Below are positions 1-6,501 of a stretch of 10,364 nt of DNA, piece after piece. Source of the stretch: Erythrobacter donghaensis (GTDB lineage Bacteria; Pseudomonadota; Alphaproteobacteria; Sphingomonadales; Sphingomonadaceae); contig NZ_LSJS01000229.1 in NCBI RefSeq assembly GCF_001557325.1, forward strand, positions 1 to 10,364. Reading direction: 5' to 3'. Position 1 is the first letter of the stretch, and every line of letters starts with the position of its first letter. A model generated the notes under the pieces. That model ran no database searches and had not been told where the DNA came from. It worked only from the letters and a program-made list of their open reading frames with translations. The translations under genes were made by a program, and so were the position numbers.

Positions 1-141
1 GCCCCCCGCCTCGGCGGCCGCCTGACGCCCGCGCTGCCACGCTGCCGCGCAGTGCCACTTCCCGGCCCGCGGGCGGAGGGGGAGCGGCGGCCTCGCCCTG
101 CCCCGCACACCGCCCCTCTTGCCCCGCATGCCGCGCGCCCT

Positions 142-170
142 TTGCGCCGCCGCACAGGCCGCGCTAGGGT
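142..170 (+). promoter_or_regulatory. Possible promoter for the sseA-metC-mscS transcript
   Basis: TTGCGC at 142-147 and GCTAGGGT at 163-170 are 15 bases apart. They resemble the housekeeping promoter style described in Caulobacter and relatives (TTGAC-like -35, GCTA-type -10). The -10-like element ends only 7 bases before the chosen sseA ATG, so the mRNA would have almost no leader. AGGG at 166-169 could instead serve as a weak ribosome binding site. The match is partial and the region is very GC-rich, so this is a suggestion only. The rest of positions 1-141 shows no convincing gene. Confidence 0.27.
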
Positions 171-177
171 CGCGGCC

Positions 178-1050
178 ATGACCACGCTTCCCGCTTCGCT
201 CGTCTCCTGCCAATGGCTTGCCGCCCATCTCGAGGCTCCCAGCCTTGTCGTGCTCGACGCCTCGCACCACCTCCCCGCCGCCGCGCGCGACGCCGCCGCC
301 GAGTTCGCCGCCGCGCATATCCCGGGCGCTCGTTTCCTCGGGGTGGCGAGCCTGTTCGATCCGGACTCGGGCGTGCCCTATGCCTTCCCCACCCCCGAAC
401 AGCTCGCCGAAAGGCTGGCGGGTCTCGGGGTCGGGCCCGATGACGCGATCGTGCTCTACGACGACAGCGCCCTGCGCTCTTCGGCGCGCGCGTGGTTCGT
501 TCTGACCGCGAGCGGGCGCGGCAATGTCGCGATCCTCGACGGCGGGCTCGGCAAGTGGCGCGCCGAGGGCCTGCCGCTCGAAAGCGGCGAGCCTGCGCTC
601 ACCCCTGCCGCCCCGGCGTCGTTCACCGCGCCTGCCCGCGTGCGGACCAAGGCCGACATGCTCGCCAATCTCGAGCATCCCGCCCAACAGGTGCTCGACG
701 CCCGCAGCGCCGACCGCGTCTATGGCAGCGGCATCGATCCGGTTCACGGCGGGCAGAACGGGCGCATCCCCGGCGCGCTGAACCTGCCCCATACCGAGCT
801 GTTCAACCCCGATGGCACCTACAAATCCCCCGATGCTCTGCGCGAGGCGATCGCCGCGGCGGGGATCGACCTTGCCGCCCCGGTCACCACCACCTGCGGC
901 AGCGGGGTGACCGCGAGCGTGCTGCTCTTCGCGATGCACCTCGTCGGCAAGGACGACACCGCGCTCTATGACGGCAGCTGGGCCGAATGGAGCGCCGATC
1001 CCGACACGCCCAAGCTGCAAGGCCCCGAAAGCTGGGGGCCGGGCGCGTGA
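178..1050 (+). CDS. sseA: 3-mercaptopyruvate sulfurtransferase (tandem rhodanese domains)
   Basis: The 290-residue protein has the two-rhodanese-domain layout of thiosulfate/3-mercaptopyruvate sulfurtransferases: an inactive N-terminal domain (about residues 5-125) and a catalytic C-terminal domain (about 150-285). The active loop reads CGSGVTAS, with the persulfide-forming cysteine at residue 240. The CGSGVT form is the signature of 3-mercaptopyruvate sulfurtransferase, whereas classical rhodanese has a basic CRxGx[RT] loop. The enzyme moves sulfur from 3-mercaptopyruvate to a thiophilic acceptor, releasing pyruvate, in the cytoplasm. No signal peptide is visible. The frame stays open upstream to an ATG at 52, but that extension is Pro/Arg-rich and unlike the family, whereas residues after the ATG at 178 (TTLPASLVSCQWLAAHL) match a normal N-terminus. 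The stop overlaps the GTG start of the next gene, suggesting coupled expression with metC. The family call is secure; the in vivo donor is not known. Confidence 0.93.
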   Translation: MTTLPASLVSCQWLAAHLEAPSLVVLDASHHLPAAARDAAAEFAAAHIPGARFLGVASLFDPDSGVPYAFPTPEQLAERLAGLGVGPDDAIVLYDDSALRSSARAWFVLTASGRGNVAILDGGLGKWRAEGLPLESGEPALTPAAPASFTAPARVRTKADMLANLEHPAQQVLDARSADRVYGSGIDPVHGGQNGRIPGALNLPHTELFNPDGTYKSPDALREAIAAAGIDLAAPVTTTCGSGVTASVLLFAMHLVGKDDTALYDGSWAEWSADPDTPKLQGPESWGPGA

Positions 1051-2234
1051 GCGGGGGCGGCGATGACAGGCACCTGAAGCCCGCCACCCGGCTGGTGCGC
1101 GGCGGGCGGCGCAAGGCGTGGACCGGGTCGGTGGTCAACCCGCCGGTGTGGCGCGGCTCGACCCATCTTTACGACACCGACGCCGAGCGGCAAGCGGCGG
1201 GCCAGAACAATGCCGACGGCCAGTTCTTCTACGGCAGGCGCGGCGCTCCGACCCAATGGGCGCTGGCCGAGGCGCTGACGCAGATCGAACCGGGCGCGCA
1301 TGGCACGGTGCTCTATCCGAGCGGCGTGGCGGCGATCGCGGGGGTGATGCTCGCCGTGCTGAAACCCGGCGACCGGCTGCTGATGACCGACAATGCCTAT
1401 GACCCCACCCGCAGCATGGCGACCGGACTGCTGGCGCGGCTGGGGGTGGAGACGACCTTCTTCGACCCGCGCGATGTGGAAGGCTACCGGGCGGCCGTGG
1501 CGGGGGCGAAGGGCGTGTGGCTCGAGGCGCCCGGCAGCCTCACATTCGAGATGTGCGATGTCCCTGCGCTCGCTGCCATCGCGCGCGAGGCCGGGGCCGT
1601 CACGATGATCGACAACACCTGGGCGAGCCCGCTCGGCTTTGCAGGTCTGGAGCATGGCTGCGACATCGTGATGATGAGCCTGTCGAAGCACGTCGGCGGC
1701 CATTCCGACCTGATGATGGGCAGCGCGAGCGCGGGCAAGCGCTGGTATGCGGCGCTGCGCCGGGTGAGCCATGAGCTGGGTCAGGTGGTCTCCCCCGACG
1801 ATGCGGCGCTGGCGGCGCGGGGATTGAGGACAATGGGCGTCAGGCTCGAGGCCCAGACCCGCGCAGCCTTGCAGGTGGCCGAGTGGCTCGTGGCCCAGCC
1901 GCAGGTGGCCAAGGTGCTGTGCCCGCTGCTGCCCTCCGATCCCGGCCACGCGCTGTGGAAGCGCGATTTCACCGGCGGCTGCGGCCTCTTCGCCTTCGTG
2001 CTGGCGAGCGACGACCCGGGCGCTTCGGCGCGGGTGGCGGACGCGCTGCAACTGTTCGGGATCGGCTATTCCTGGGGCGGCTACGAGAGCCTCGCGCTGC
2101 CGATCACCCCGCGCTCCTATCGCAGCTGCATGCCCTGCCCCACAGGCGGCGCGCCCGCGCTGCGGCTGTCGATCGGGCTCGAGCACCCGGACGACCTGAT
2201 CGCCGACCTCGCCGCCGCGCTGGCGCTGGTCTGA
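1047..2234 (+). CDS. metC: Cystathionine beta-lyase (Cys/Met metabolism PLP enzyme)
   Basis: The 395-residue protein is a fold-type I PLP enzyme of the Cys/Met metabolism family. The motif SLSKHVGGHSD carries the Schiff-base lysine at residue 214. MIDNTW supplies the Asp at 189 that contacts the PLP ring nitrogen. FYGRRGAPTQWALAEAL near residue 61, EAPGSLTFE before the cofactor region and YSWGGYESL near the end are typical of bacterial MetC rather than cystathionine gamma-synthase. It should split cystathionine to homocysteine, pyruvate and ammonia for methionine synthesis. The GTG at 1047 was chosen because it overlaps the sseA stop as GTGA and gives a family-length N-terminus. The ATG at 987 lies inside sseA and would add about 20 arginine-rich residues. 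A GGGGG run at 1034-1038 is a weak ribosome binding site. The stop codon overlaps the mscS ATG by one base. Side activity such as cysteine desulfhydration, or specificity for another sulfur amino acid, cannot be excluded. Confidence 0.9.
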   Translation: MSGGGDDRHLKPATRLVRGGRRKAWTGSVVNPPVWRGSTHLYDTDAERQAAGQNNADGQFFYGRRGAPTQWALAEALTQIEPGAHGTVLYPSGVAAIAGVMLAVLKPGDRLLMTDNAYDPTRSMATGLLARLGVETTFFDPRDVEGYRAAVAGAKGVWLEAPGSLTFEMCDVPALAAIAREAGAVTMIDNTWASPLGFAGLEHGCDIVMMSLSKHVGGHSDLMMGSASAGKRWYAALRRVSHELGQVVSPDDAALAARGLRTMGVRLEAQTRAALQVAEWLVAQPQVAKVLCPLLPSDPGHALWKRDFTGGCGLFAFVLASDDPGASARVADALQLFGIGYSWGGYESLALPITPRSYRSCMPCPTGGAPALRLSIGLEHPDDLIADLAAALALV

Positions 2235-3232
2235 TGGCCGCACCGGCCGACACCGTCAGCGGCGCCGACGGCCTGCGCGAGGGGATAGCCGAGCGCTCGC
2301 AGACCATCGGCGGGATCGTCAACCGGCTCGATAGCTTCGCGGTCGAGCTCGGCGACTGGCGGGTGTCGGCCTTCGACGTGATCTTCGCCGGGGCTGCGAT
2401 CCTGCTGGCGCTGGGCGCGGCGATGCTCGCCACCCGCCTCACCCGCAGTGGCCTCAGGCGGGTCCATGCGCTCGACGGGACGCAGGCCGTGCTCGCCGAG
2501 AAGCTCGCAACGATCATCATCTGGGTGGTGACCTTCCTGATCGGGGTCGACCTGCTCGGCATCGATCTCACCGCGCTGACCGTGTTCTCGGGCGCCTTCG
2601 GGCTCGCCATCGGCTTCGGGCTCCAGAAGACCTTCGGCAACCTCATCGCCGGGATCATCCTGCTGCTCGACAAGTCGATCAAGCCGGGCGACGTGATCGC
2701 GGTCGCCGACCAGAGCGGGCAGCAGACCTTCGGCCAGATCCGCCGCATCGGCATCCGCGCGGTCTCGGTGACGACGCGGGACGAGCGGGAATATCTGATC
2801 CCCAACGAGAACCTGATGGTCAATCAGGTCGAGAACTGGTCCTATTCCTCGAAGAACGTGCGCATCCAGATCAATGTCGGGGTGAGCTACGATGCCGACA
2901 TGAAGCTCGCCGAGGAGCTGATGCTGAAGGCCGCGAAGGCTGCACGGCGCGTGTTGGAAACCCCGCCGCCGACCGCGTGGATGACCGAATACGGCGAAAG
3001 CTCGGTCAATTTCACCATCCATTGCTGGATTTCCGACCCTGAGGACGGGGTGGGCAACGTCCGCTCCGAGGTGCTCAAGAATCTGTGGTGGCTGTTCAAG
3101 GAGCACGGGATCGAGATCCCCTTCCCGCAGCGCGACATCAACCTGCGCGACAACCCGCAGACCCGCGCGCTGCTGGCGGCATTGGCGGGGCGCGCGGTGC
3201 CTCCTGCAAGCGAGGATGCGCCGCCGCAATAG
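2234..3232 (+). CDS. MscS-family small-conductance mechanosensitive channel
   Basis: The 332-residue protein has a soluble N-terminal stretch (1-45), then hydrophobic segments at about 46-66 and 89-110. These lead into the pore helix at about 112-146, which carries the Gly/Ala-rich packing pattern (SGAFGLAIGFGLQKTFGN) diagnostic of MscS TM3. The beta domain starts at KSIKPGDVIAV and includes REYLIPNENLMVNQVENWS. An alpha/beta cytoplasmic domain follows (about 208-305), then a short Pro/Ala-rich tail. MscS channels open under membrane tension and release solutes on hypo-osmotic shock; the site is the inner membrane. The ATG shares one base with the metC stop (TGATG), and no clear ribosome binding site precedes it, so translation is probably coupled to metC. 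The frame is open further upstream inside metC, but that part is an out-of-frame shadow. Why a channel sits among sulfur genes is not evident. Conductance and ion preference cannot be judged. Confidence 0.92.
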   Translation: MAAPADTVSGADGLREGIAERSQTIGGIVNRLDSFAVELGDWRVSAFDVIFAGAAILLALGAAMLATRLTRSGLRRVHALDGTQAVLAEKLATIIIWVVTFLIGVDLLGIDLTALTVFSGAFGLAIGFGLQKTFGNLIAGIILLLDKSIKPGDVIAVADQSGQQTFGQIRRIGIRAVSVTTRDEREYLIPNENLMVNQVENWSYSSKNVRIQINVGVSYDADMKLAEELMLKAAKAARRVLETPPPTAWMTEYGESSVNFTIHCWISDPEDGVGNVRSEVLKNLWWLFKEHGIEIPFPQRDINLRDNPQTRALLAALAGRAVPPASEDAPPQ

Positions 3233-3299
3233 CTGCGCTTCACCCCGGCCAATCCATTCTCGCTGGAACGGATCGCACCGCTCGCCCATTTGCCCTGTC
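3233..3299 (+). other. Intergenic gap between mscS and cobA
   Basis: These 67 bases form the only gap of note on the + strand between 178 and 7267, so any separate promoter for the sulfate-reduction genes would lie here or inside mscS. I see no convincing -35/-10 pair and no clear ribosome binding site before the cobA ATG. A weak imperfect hairpin (TCCATTC at 3253-3259 against GAACGGA at 3266-3272, one mismatch) is present but has no T-tract. I cannot identify an operator. Confidence 0.35.
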
Positions 3300-4127
3300 A
3301 TGAAGCAACTTGGCACCATCTTTCTCGTCGGCGCGGGGCCGGGTCCGGTGGACCTCCTGACCCTGCGCGCCGCGCGCCTGATCTCGCAGGCGCGGGTGAT
3401 CGTCCATGACGGACTGATCGGGCCGGACATCCTGAGCCTCGCGCGCCCCGATGCCCGCTTGATCTCGGTCGCCAAGCAACGCGCTCGCCACACCATGGCG
3501 CAGGAGGAGATCAACGCGCTGCTCGTGCGCGAGGCGCGCGCAGGCCATGACGTCGTGCGGCTGAAGGGCGGCGATCCCTTCATCTTCGGGCGCGGCGGCG
3601 AGGAAGCCGAAGCTGCGCACGCCGCCGGTGTGCCGGTCGAGGTCGTCCCCGGCATCAGCGCCGCCAACGGTGCCGCGGCCGCTTCGCAGATCGCGCTCAC
3701 CCACCGCGAAGCCTCGAGCATCGTCAGCTTCGTCGCGGGCCAGTGCAAGGGCCTTGCCGAACAGGACTGGTCGGGTCTTGCGGGCAAGGGGCGCACGCTC
3801 GTCATCTACATGGGCGTCTCGACCGCGCCGCAGATCGCGGAAAAGCTGATGGCCGATGGCCTCGCCCCTTCGATGCCCGTCGCCGTGATCGAAAACGCCG
3901 CGCGCCCCGAAATGCGGGTGCTGCGCGGGTTGCTCGCCGGGCTCCCCGAGCTGGTCGAGCGCGAGGCCGTGAAGAGCCCCGCCCTCATCGTCATCGGCGA
4001 AGTCACCGCGCGCCTGTCCCGTCATCCTGACGCAAGTCAGGATCGGGCCGAGGTCAGCGCCTTGCTGCAAGCGGTCCCGGGTCAAGCCCGCGATGACGGG
4101 CGCCTTATTGGAGAGATTGCACCATGA
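3300..4127 (+). CDS. cobA: Uroporphyrinogen-III C-methyltransferase (siroheme synthesis), C-terminus built from a repeat
   Basis: This 275-residue protein is a SAM-dependent uroporphyrinogen-III C-methyltransferase. Motifs in order are VGAGPGPVDLLTLRA (residues 10-24), VRLKGGDPFIFGRGGEE (86-102), VVPGISAANGAAAASQIALTHRE (115-137) and VIYMGV (168-173). It makes precorrin-2, the precursor of the siroheme that the downstream CysI uses. It has only the methyltransferase domain, without the dehydrogenase/ferrochelatase half of enterobacterial CysG, so other enzymes must finish siroheme. The family core ends near VIGEVTARLS (residues 231-240). Residues 241-267 are translated from a palindromic repeat (4018-4099), and eight more residues follow it. 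The stop overlaps the next ATG as ATGA. The ATG at 3300 was chosen because the core fold begins right after it; an in-frame ATG at 3216 lies inside mscS. A role in cobalamin synthesis is possible, but the neighbours favour siroheme. Confidence 0.92.
   Translation: MKQLGTIFLVGAGPGPVDLLTLRAARLISQARVIVHDGLIGPDILSLARPDARLISVAKQRARHTMAQEEINALLVREARAGHDVVRLKGGDPFIFGRGGEEAEAAHAAGVPVEVVPGISAANGAAAASQIALTHREASSIVSFVAGQCKGLAEQDWSGLAGKGRTLVIYMGVSTAPQIAEKLMADGLAPSMPVAVIENAARPEMRVLRGLLAGLPELVEREAVKSPALIVIGEVTARLSRHPDASQDRAEVSALLQAVPGQARDDGRLIGEIAP
4018..4099 (+). repeat. Bipartite palindromic repeat, copy 1, inside the cobA 3' end
   Basis: Two hairpins are separated by a 26-base spacer. The left arm forms a perfect 8-bp stem (ATCCTGAC at 4024-4031, loop GCAA, GTCAGGAT at 4036-4043). 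The right arm contains TCCCGGGTCAAGCCCG at 4075-4090 followed by CGATGACGG. The outer ends CCGTCATC and GATGACGG are inverted copies of each other. The right arm (4071-4099) matches the right arm of copy 2 at 27 of 29 bases in the same orientation. Such GTCATCC-type palindromes are the kind of short interspersed repeat commonly seen in sphingomonad-like genomes (from memory, not searched). Here the repeat is read through in frame as coding sequence. Confidence 0.85.
4110..4114 (+). promoter_or_regulatory. Ribosome binding site of the DUF2849 gene
   Basis: GGAGA lies 9 bases before the ATG at 4124. It follows directly after the repeat, inside the last codons of cobA. It supports the chosen start and suggests that DUF2849 can recruit its own ribosomes in addition to coupling through the ATGA overlap. 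Confidence 0.6.
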
Positions 4128-4423
4128 AAATCCTCACCGGCAACGACCTGCGCTCGGGTGCTGTCACCTGGTGGGACGGCACCGGCTGGTCGCTGTTCGT
4201 CGACGATGCGGTCGACGTGGGCGAGGACGCCGAGGAAATCCTCGCCCGCGAGGAAGCCGCGCGCCGGGTCAACGTGCCCTATGCCATCGAGGCCACCATC
4301 GACGCCGCCGGGCACGTCCGCCCGGCCCATATCAAGGACCGGGTCCGCGCATTGGGCCCGACCGTGCGGCGCGACCTCGCCGTGCCGACTGCCGCCAAGA
4401 CCGGCTGGGACTGGGTGATCTGA
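4124..4423 (+). CDS. DUF2849 family protein, companion of the sulfite reductase
   Basis: The 99-residue soluble protein matches the DUF2849 pattern as I remember it. It starts with KILTGNDLRSGAVTWW, has a central acidic stretch (DDAVDVGEDAEEILAREEAARR, about residues 27-48), then VPYAIEATID and a closing basic segment HIKDRVRALGPTVRRDL. It contains no cysteine, no signal peptide and no membrane segment, so it is not itself an iron-sulfur or ferredoxin-like carrier. In alphaproteobacteria this small gene is typically found just before cysI, as here. Its stop and the cysI ATG are one base apart, and its start overlaps the cobA stop, so it should be made in step with both. A role as an accessory to siroheme insertion or sulfite reductase assembly is inference from position only; no biochemical function is established that I know of. 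Confidence 0.83.
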   Translation: MKILTGNDLRSGAVTWWDGTGWSLFVDDAVDVGEDAEEILAREEAARRVNVPYAIEATIDAAGHVRPAHIKDRVRALGPTVRRDLAVPTAAKTGWDWVI

Positions 4424-4424
4424 C

Positions 4425-6053
4425 ATGTACCGCTATGACCAATACGACCAGGCGATGGTCGATGCCCGCGTCGCCGAATTCCGCGACCAGGCCCGCCGCC
4501 GCTTGGAAGGCAAGCTGACCGAGGACCAGTTCAAGCCGCTGCGGCTGATGAACGGGCTCTACTTGCAGCTCCACGCCTACATGCTGCGCGTCGCCATCCC
4601 CTATGGGACGCTGAACAGCCGCCAGATGGAGATGCTCGCCGACATCGCCGACAAGTATGACCGCGGCTACGGGCACTTCACCACGCGCCAGAACATCCAG
4701 TACAACTGGATCAAACTCGAGGACACCGCCGACGCCCTCGCCGATCTGGCGAAGGTCGAGATGCACGCGATCCAGACCAGCGGCAACTGCATCCGCAACA
4801 TCAGCGCCGATCACTTTGCGGGCGCGGCCGCCGACGAGGTGGTGGACCCGCGCCCTTATGCCGAGCTGATGCGCCAGTGGTCGAGCTTCCACCCGGAATT
4901 CAGCTACCTGCCGCGCAAGTTCAAGATCGCGGTGATCGCGTCCGAAAAGGACCGCGCGGCGATGCGGCTCCACGATATCGGCGTGCGCATCGTCAAGCGT
5001 GACGGCGAAGTGGGCGCGGAGTTCTACGCGGGCGGCGGCATGGGCCGCACGCCGATGATCGCGCCGCTGATCCGCGACTTCGTGCCCATCGACCAGATGA
5101 TCACCTATGCCGAGGCCTGCCTGCGCGTCTACAACCGCTACGGCCGGCGCGACAACAAGTACAAGGCGCGCATCAAGATCCTCGTCCATGAACTCGGCGC
5201 GGCCGAGTATATCCGCCAGGTCGAGGAGGAATTCGCCCACCTGCTAAGCGTGGGCGTGGAGCCGCCGCGCGAGGAGCTGGCGCGGATCGCGGAATATTTC
5301 GCCCCGCCCGCCTTTGTCGACGGGCCCAAGACGGTGGACCGCTCGGACCCCGACTTTGCCTTGTGGGTGGACCGCAACACCCACCGCCACAAGCACGACG
5401 CCTACGTCTCTGCCGTCATCAGCCTCAAGCCCGCGGGCGGCATTCCCGGTGACGCAACCTCGGAGCAGATGCGCGTGGTCGCCCGGCTGGCGCGCGAATA
5501 TTCCTTCGACGAGCTCAGGGTGATGCACACGCAGAACCTGTTGCTGCCGCACGTGCGGATCGCCGATCTTCACGCCGTGTGGACAGCGCTGGAAGAAGCG
5601 GGCCTCGGCAGCCCCAACATGGACACGATCGAGGACATCATCGCCTGCCCGGGCCTCGACTATTGCAGCCTCGCAAACGCCCGCTCGATCCCGCTCGCCC
5701 AGCGCATCTCGGAGCGTTTCGCCGAGACTGGCCGCACCGAGGTGGTCGGCGAATTGAAGCTGAAGATCTCCGGCTGCATCAACGCCTGCGGGCACCACCA
5801 TGCGGGCCACATCGGCATCCTCGGCGTCGACAAGAAGGGGGTGGAGAACTACCAGCTCTCGCTCGGCGGCAGCGAGGCCGAGGACGTCAGCCTCGCCAAG
5901 ATCACCGGCCCCGGCTTCGACGAGGACGGCGTGATCGCCGCGGTCGAGAAGGTGACCGACGTCTACCTCGCGCAGCGCGCCGATGGGGAGCGCTTCCTCG
6001 ACACCTACCGCCGCATCGGCATGGAGCCGTTCAAGGAGGCGCTCTATGGCTAA
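4425..6053 (+). CDS. cysI: Assimilatory sulfite reductase, siroheme/4Fe-4S hemoprotein subunit
   Basis: The 542-residue protein belongs to the siroheme nitrite/sulfite reductase family, with its internally duplicated ferredoxin-like and Fe-S/siroheme domains. FTTRQNIQ (residues 85-92), SGNCIRNIS (119-127) and PRKFKIAV (163-170) supply the Arg88, Arg124, Lys165 and Lys167 that correspond by motif to the anion-binding residues of sulfite reductases. The bridged siroheme/4Fe-4S ligands are visible as CPGLDYC (Cys408, Cys414) and CINAC (Cys451, Cys455). It reduces sulfite to sulfide with six electrons in the cytoplasm. No CysJ flavoprotein gene is nearby, so a ferredoxin or another donor is likely. 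The family also includes nitrite reductases, but neighbours cysH, cobA, DUF2849 and DUF934 favour sulfite. The ATG at 4425 follows the DUF2849 stop by one base. The end overlaps the DUF934 start by 8 bases. The length is normal and all key residues are intact. Confidence 0.93.
   Translation: MYRYDQYDQAMVDARVAEFRDQARRRLEGKLTEDQFKPLRLMNGLYLQLHAYMLRVAIPYGTLNSRQMEMLADIADKYDRGYGHFTTRQNIQYNWIKLEDTADALADLAKVEMHAIQTSGNCIRNISADHFAGAAADEVVDPRPYAELMRQWSSFHPEFSYLPRKFKIAVIASEKDRAAMRLHDIGVRIVKRDGEVGAEFYAGGGMGRTPMIAPLIRDFVPIDQMITYAEACLRVYNRYGRRDNKYKARIKILVHELGAAEYIRQVEEEFAHLLSVGVEPPREELARIAEYFAPPAFVDGPKTVDRSDPDFALWVDRNTHRHKHDAYVSAVISLKPAGGIPGDATSEQMRVVARLAREYSFDELRVMHTQNLLLPHVRIADLHAVWTALEEAGLGSPNMDTIEDIIACPGLDYCSLANARSIPLAQRISERFAETGRTEVVGELKLKISGCINACGHHHAGHIGILGVDKKGVENYQLSLGGSEAEDVSLAKITGPGFDEDGVIAAVEKVTDVYLAQRADGERFLDTYRRIGMEPFKEALYG
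6033..6039 (+). promoter_or_regulatory. Strong ribosome binding site deciding the DUF934 start
   Basis: AAGGAGG lies 6 bases before the ATG at 6046, inside the last codons of cysI. It is a full Shine-Dalgarno match, the best in the window, and fixes the start at 6046 rather than at the upstream in-frame ATG (5983) or the later one at 6058. Confidence 0.8.
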
Positions 6054-6501
6054 GGATATGGGCACCTCCCCCGACGAGGTGCAGTTCCGTTTCCGCGACG
6101 ACGAGCGCGTGGATCACGCGACGATCACCGTCGACGCGTGCTGCGACCAGACCAACGCCACCGCCGTCCGCATCGAGCCGGGTGACGATGCCCGCGTGCT
6201 GCTGCCCTTCCTCGATCGCCTCGCGTTGGTGGAGGTCAATTTCCCCAGCTTCGGCGACGGGCGCGGCTATTCCTCGGCCCGCATCCTGCGCGAGGCGGGC
6301 TATACCGGCGAGCTGCGCGCGGTCGGCGCGGTGCTGATCGACCAGCTCTCGCACATGCGCCGCTGCGGCTTCGACAGCTTCGCCCCCGACAAGCGCCTCG
6401 ACGAGGAGGACGCGCGCCGCGCCTTCGCGACGTGGGAGAACGTCTACCAGCGTGCCGCGGATGCCCGCCGCACCATTGCGGACAAGCGCCATGAAGCCTG
6501 A
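6046..6501 (+). CDS. DUF934 family protein linked to sulfite reduction
   Basis: The 151-residue protein carries the DUF934 core: VEVNFPSFGDGRGYSSARILRE (about residues 62-83), GYTGELRAVGAVLIDQ (85-100) and MRRCGFDSF (104-112). The family's function is unproven. It is often annotated as an oxidoreductase-like protein because it travels with cysI and cysH in proteobacteria. Cysteines are at 32, 33 and 107. The Cys107 in RCGFDSF is in the conserved block, and the 32-33 pair is in the variable N-terminal part. No membrane or export signal is seen. The gene overlaps cysI by 8 bases and cysH by 11 bases, and has a full Shine-Dalgarno sequence. The tight linkage suggests it works with the reductases, for example in electron delivery or cofactor handling, but this is inference. 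Confidence 0.87.
   Translation: MAKDMGTSPDEVQFRFRDDERVDHATITVDACCDQTNATAVRIEPGDDARVLLPFLDRLALVEVNFPSFGDGRGYSSARILREAGYTGELRAVGAVLIDQLSHMRRCGFDSFAPDKRLDEEDARRAFATWENVYQRAADARRTIADKRHEA

Noticed and set aside
1..25. Possible tail of an upstream + strand gene ending PPASAAA with a TGA at 23-25
   Set aside because: Only seven codons are visible in a GC-rich stretch, too little to support a gene.
52..177. N-terminal extension of SseA from the ATG at 52
   Set aside because: The extra 42 residues are Pro/Arg-rich, unlike any rhodanese N-terminus, and a promoter-like sequence lies within the stretch.
966..2243. Long minus-strand open frame (425 codons) opposite metC
   Set aside because: It mirrors the metC codons in GC-rich DNA. 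Its translation is low-complexity (rich in His, Arg, Gln, Ala, Gly) and resembles no family, whereas metC has all its catalytic motifs.
2117..3805. Minus-strand open frame (562 codons) spanning mscS and part of cobA
   Set aside because: It crosses two well-supported + strand genes and has no recognisable domain; it is an antisense shadow of high-GC coding DNA.
4124..6501. A wholly new multi-gene system around cysI
   Set aside because: DUF2849 and DUF934 are known families that regularly accompany cysI and cysH, so the set is a recognised though incompletely understood sulfate-assimilation cluster.
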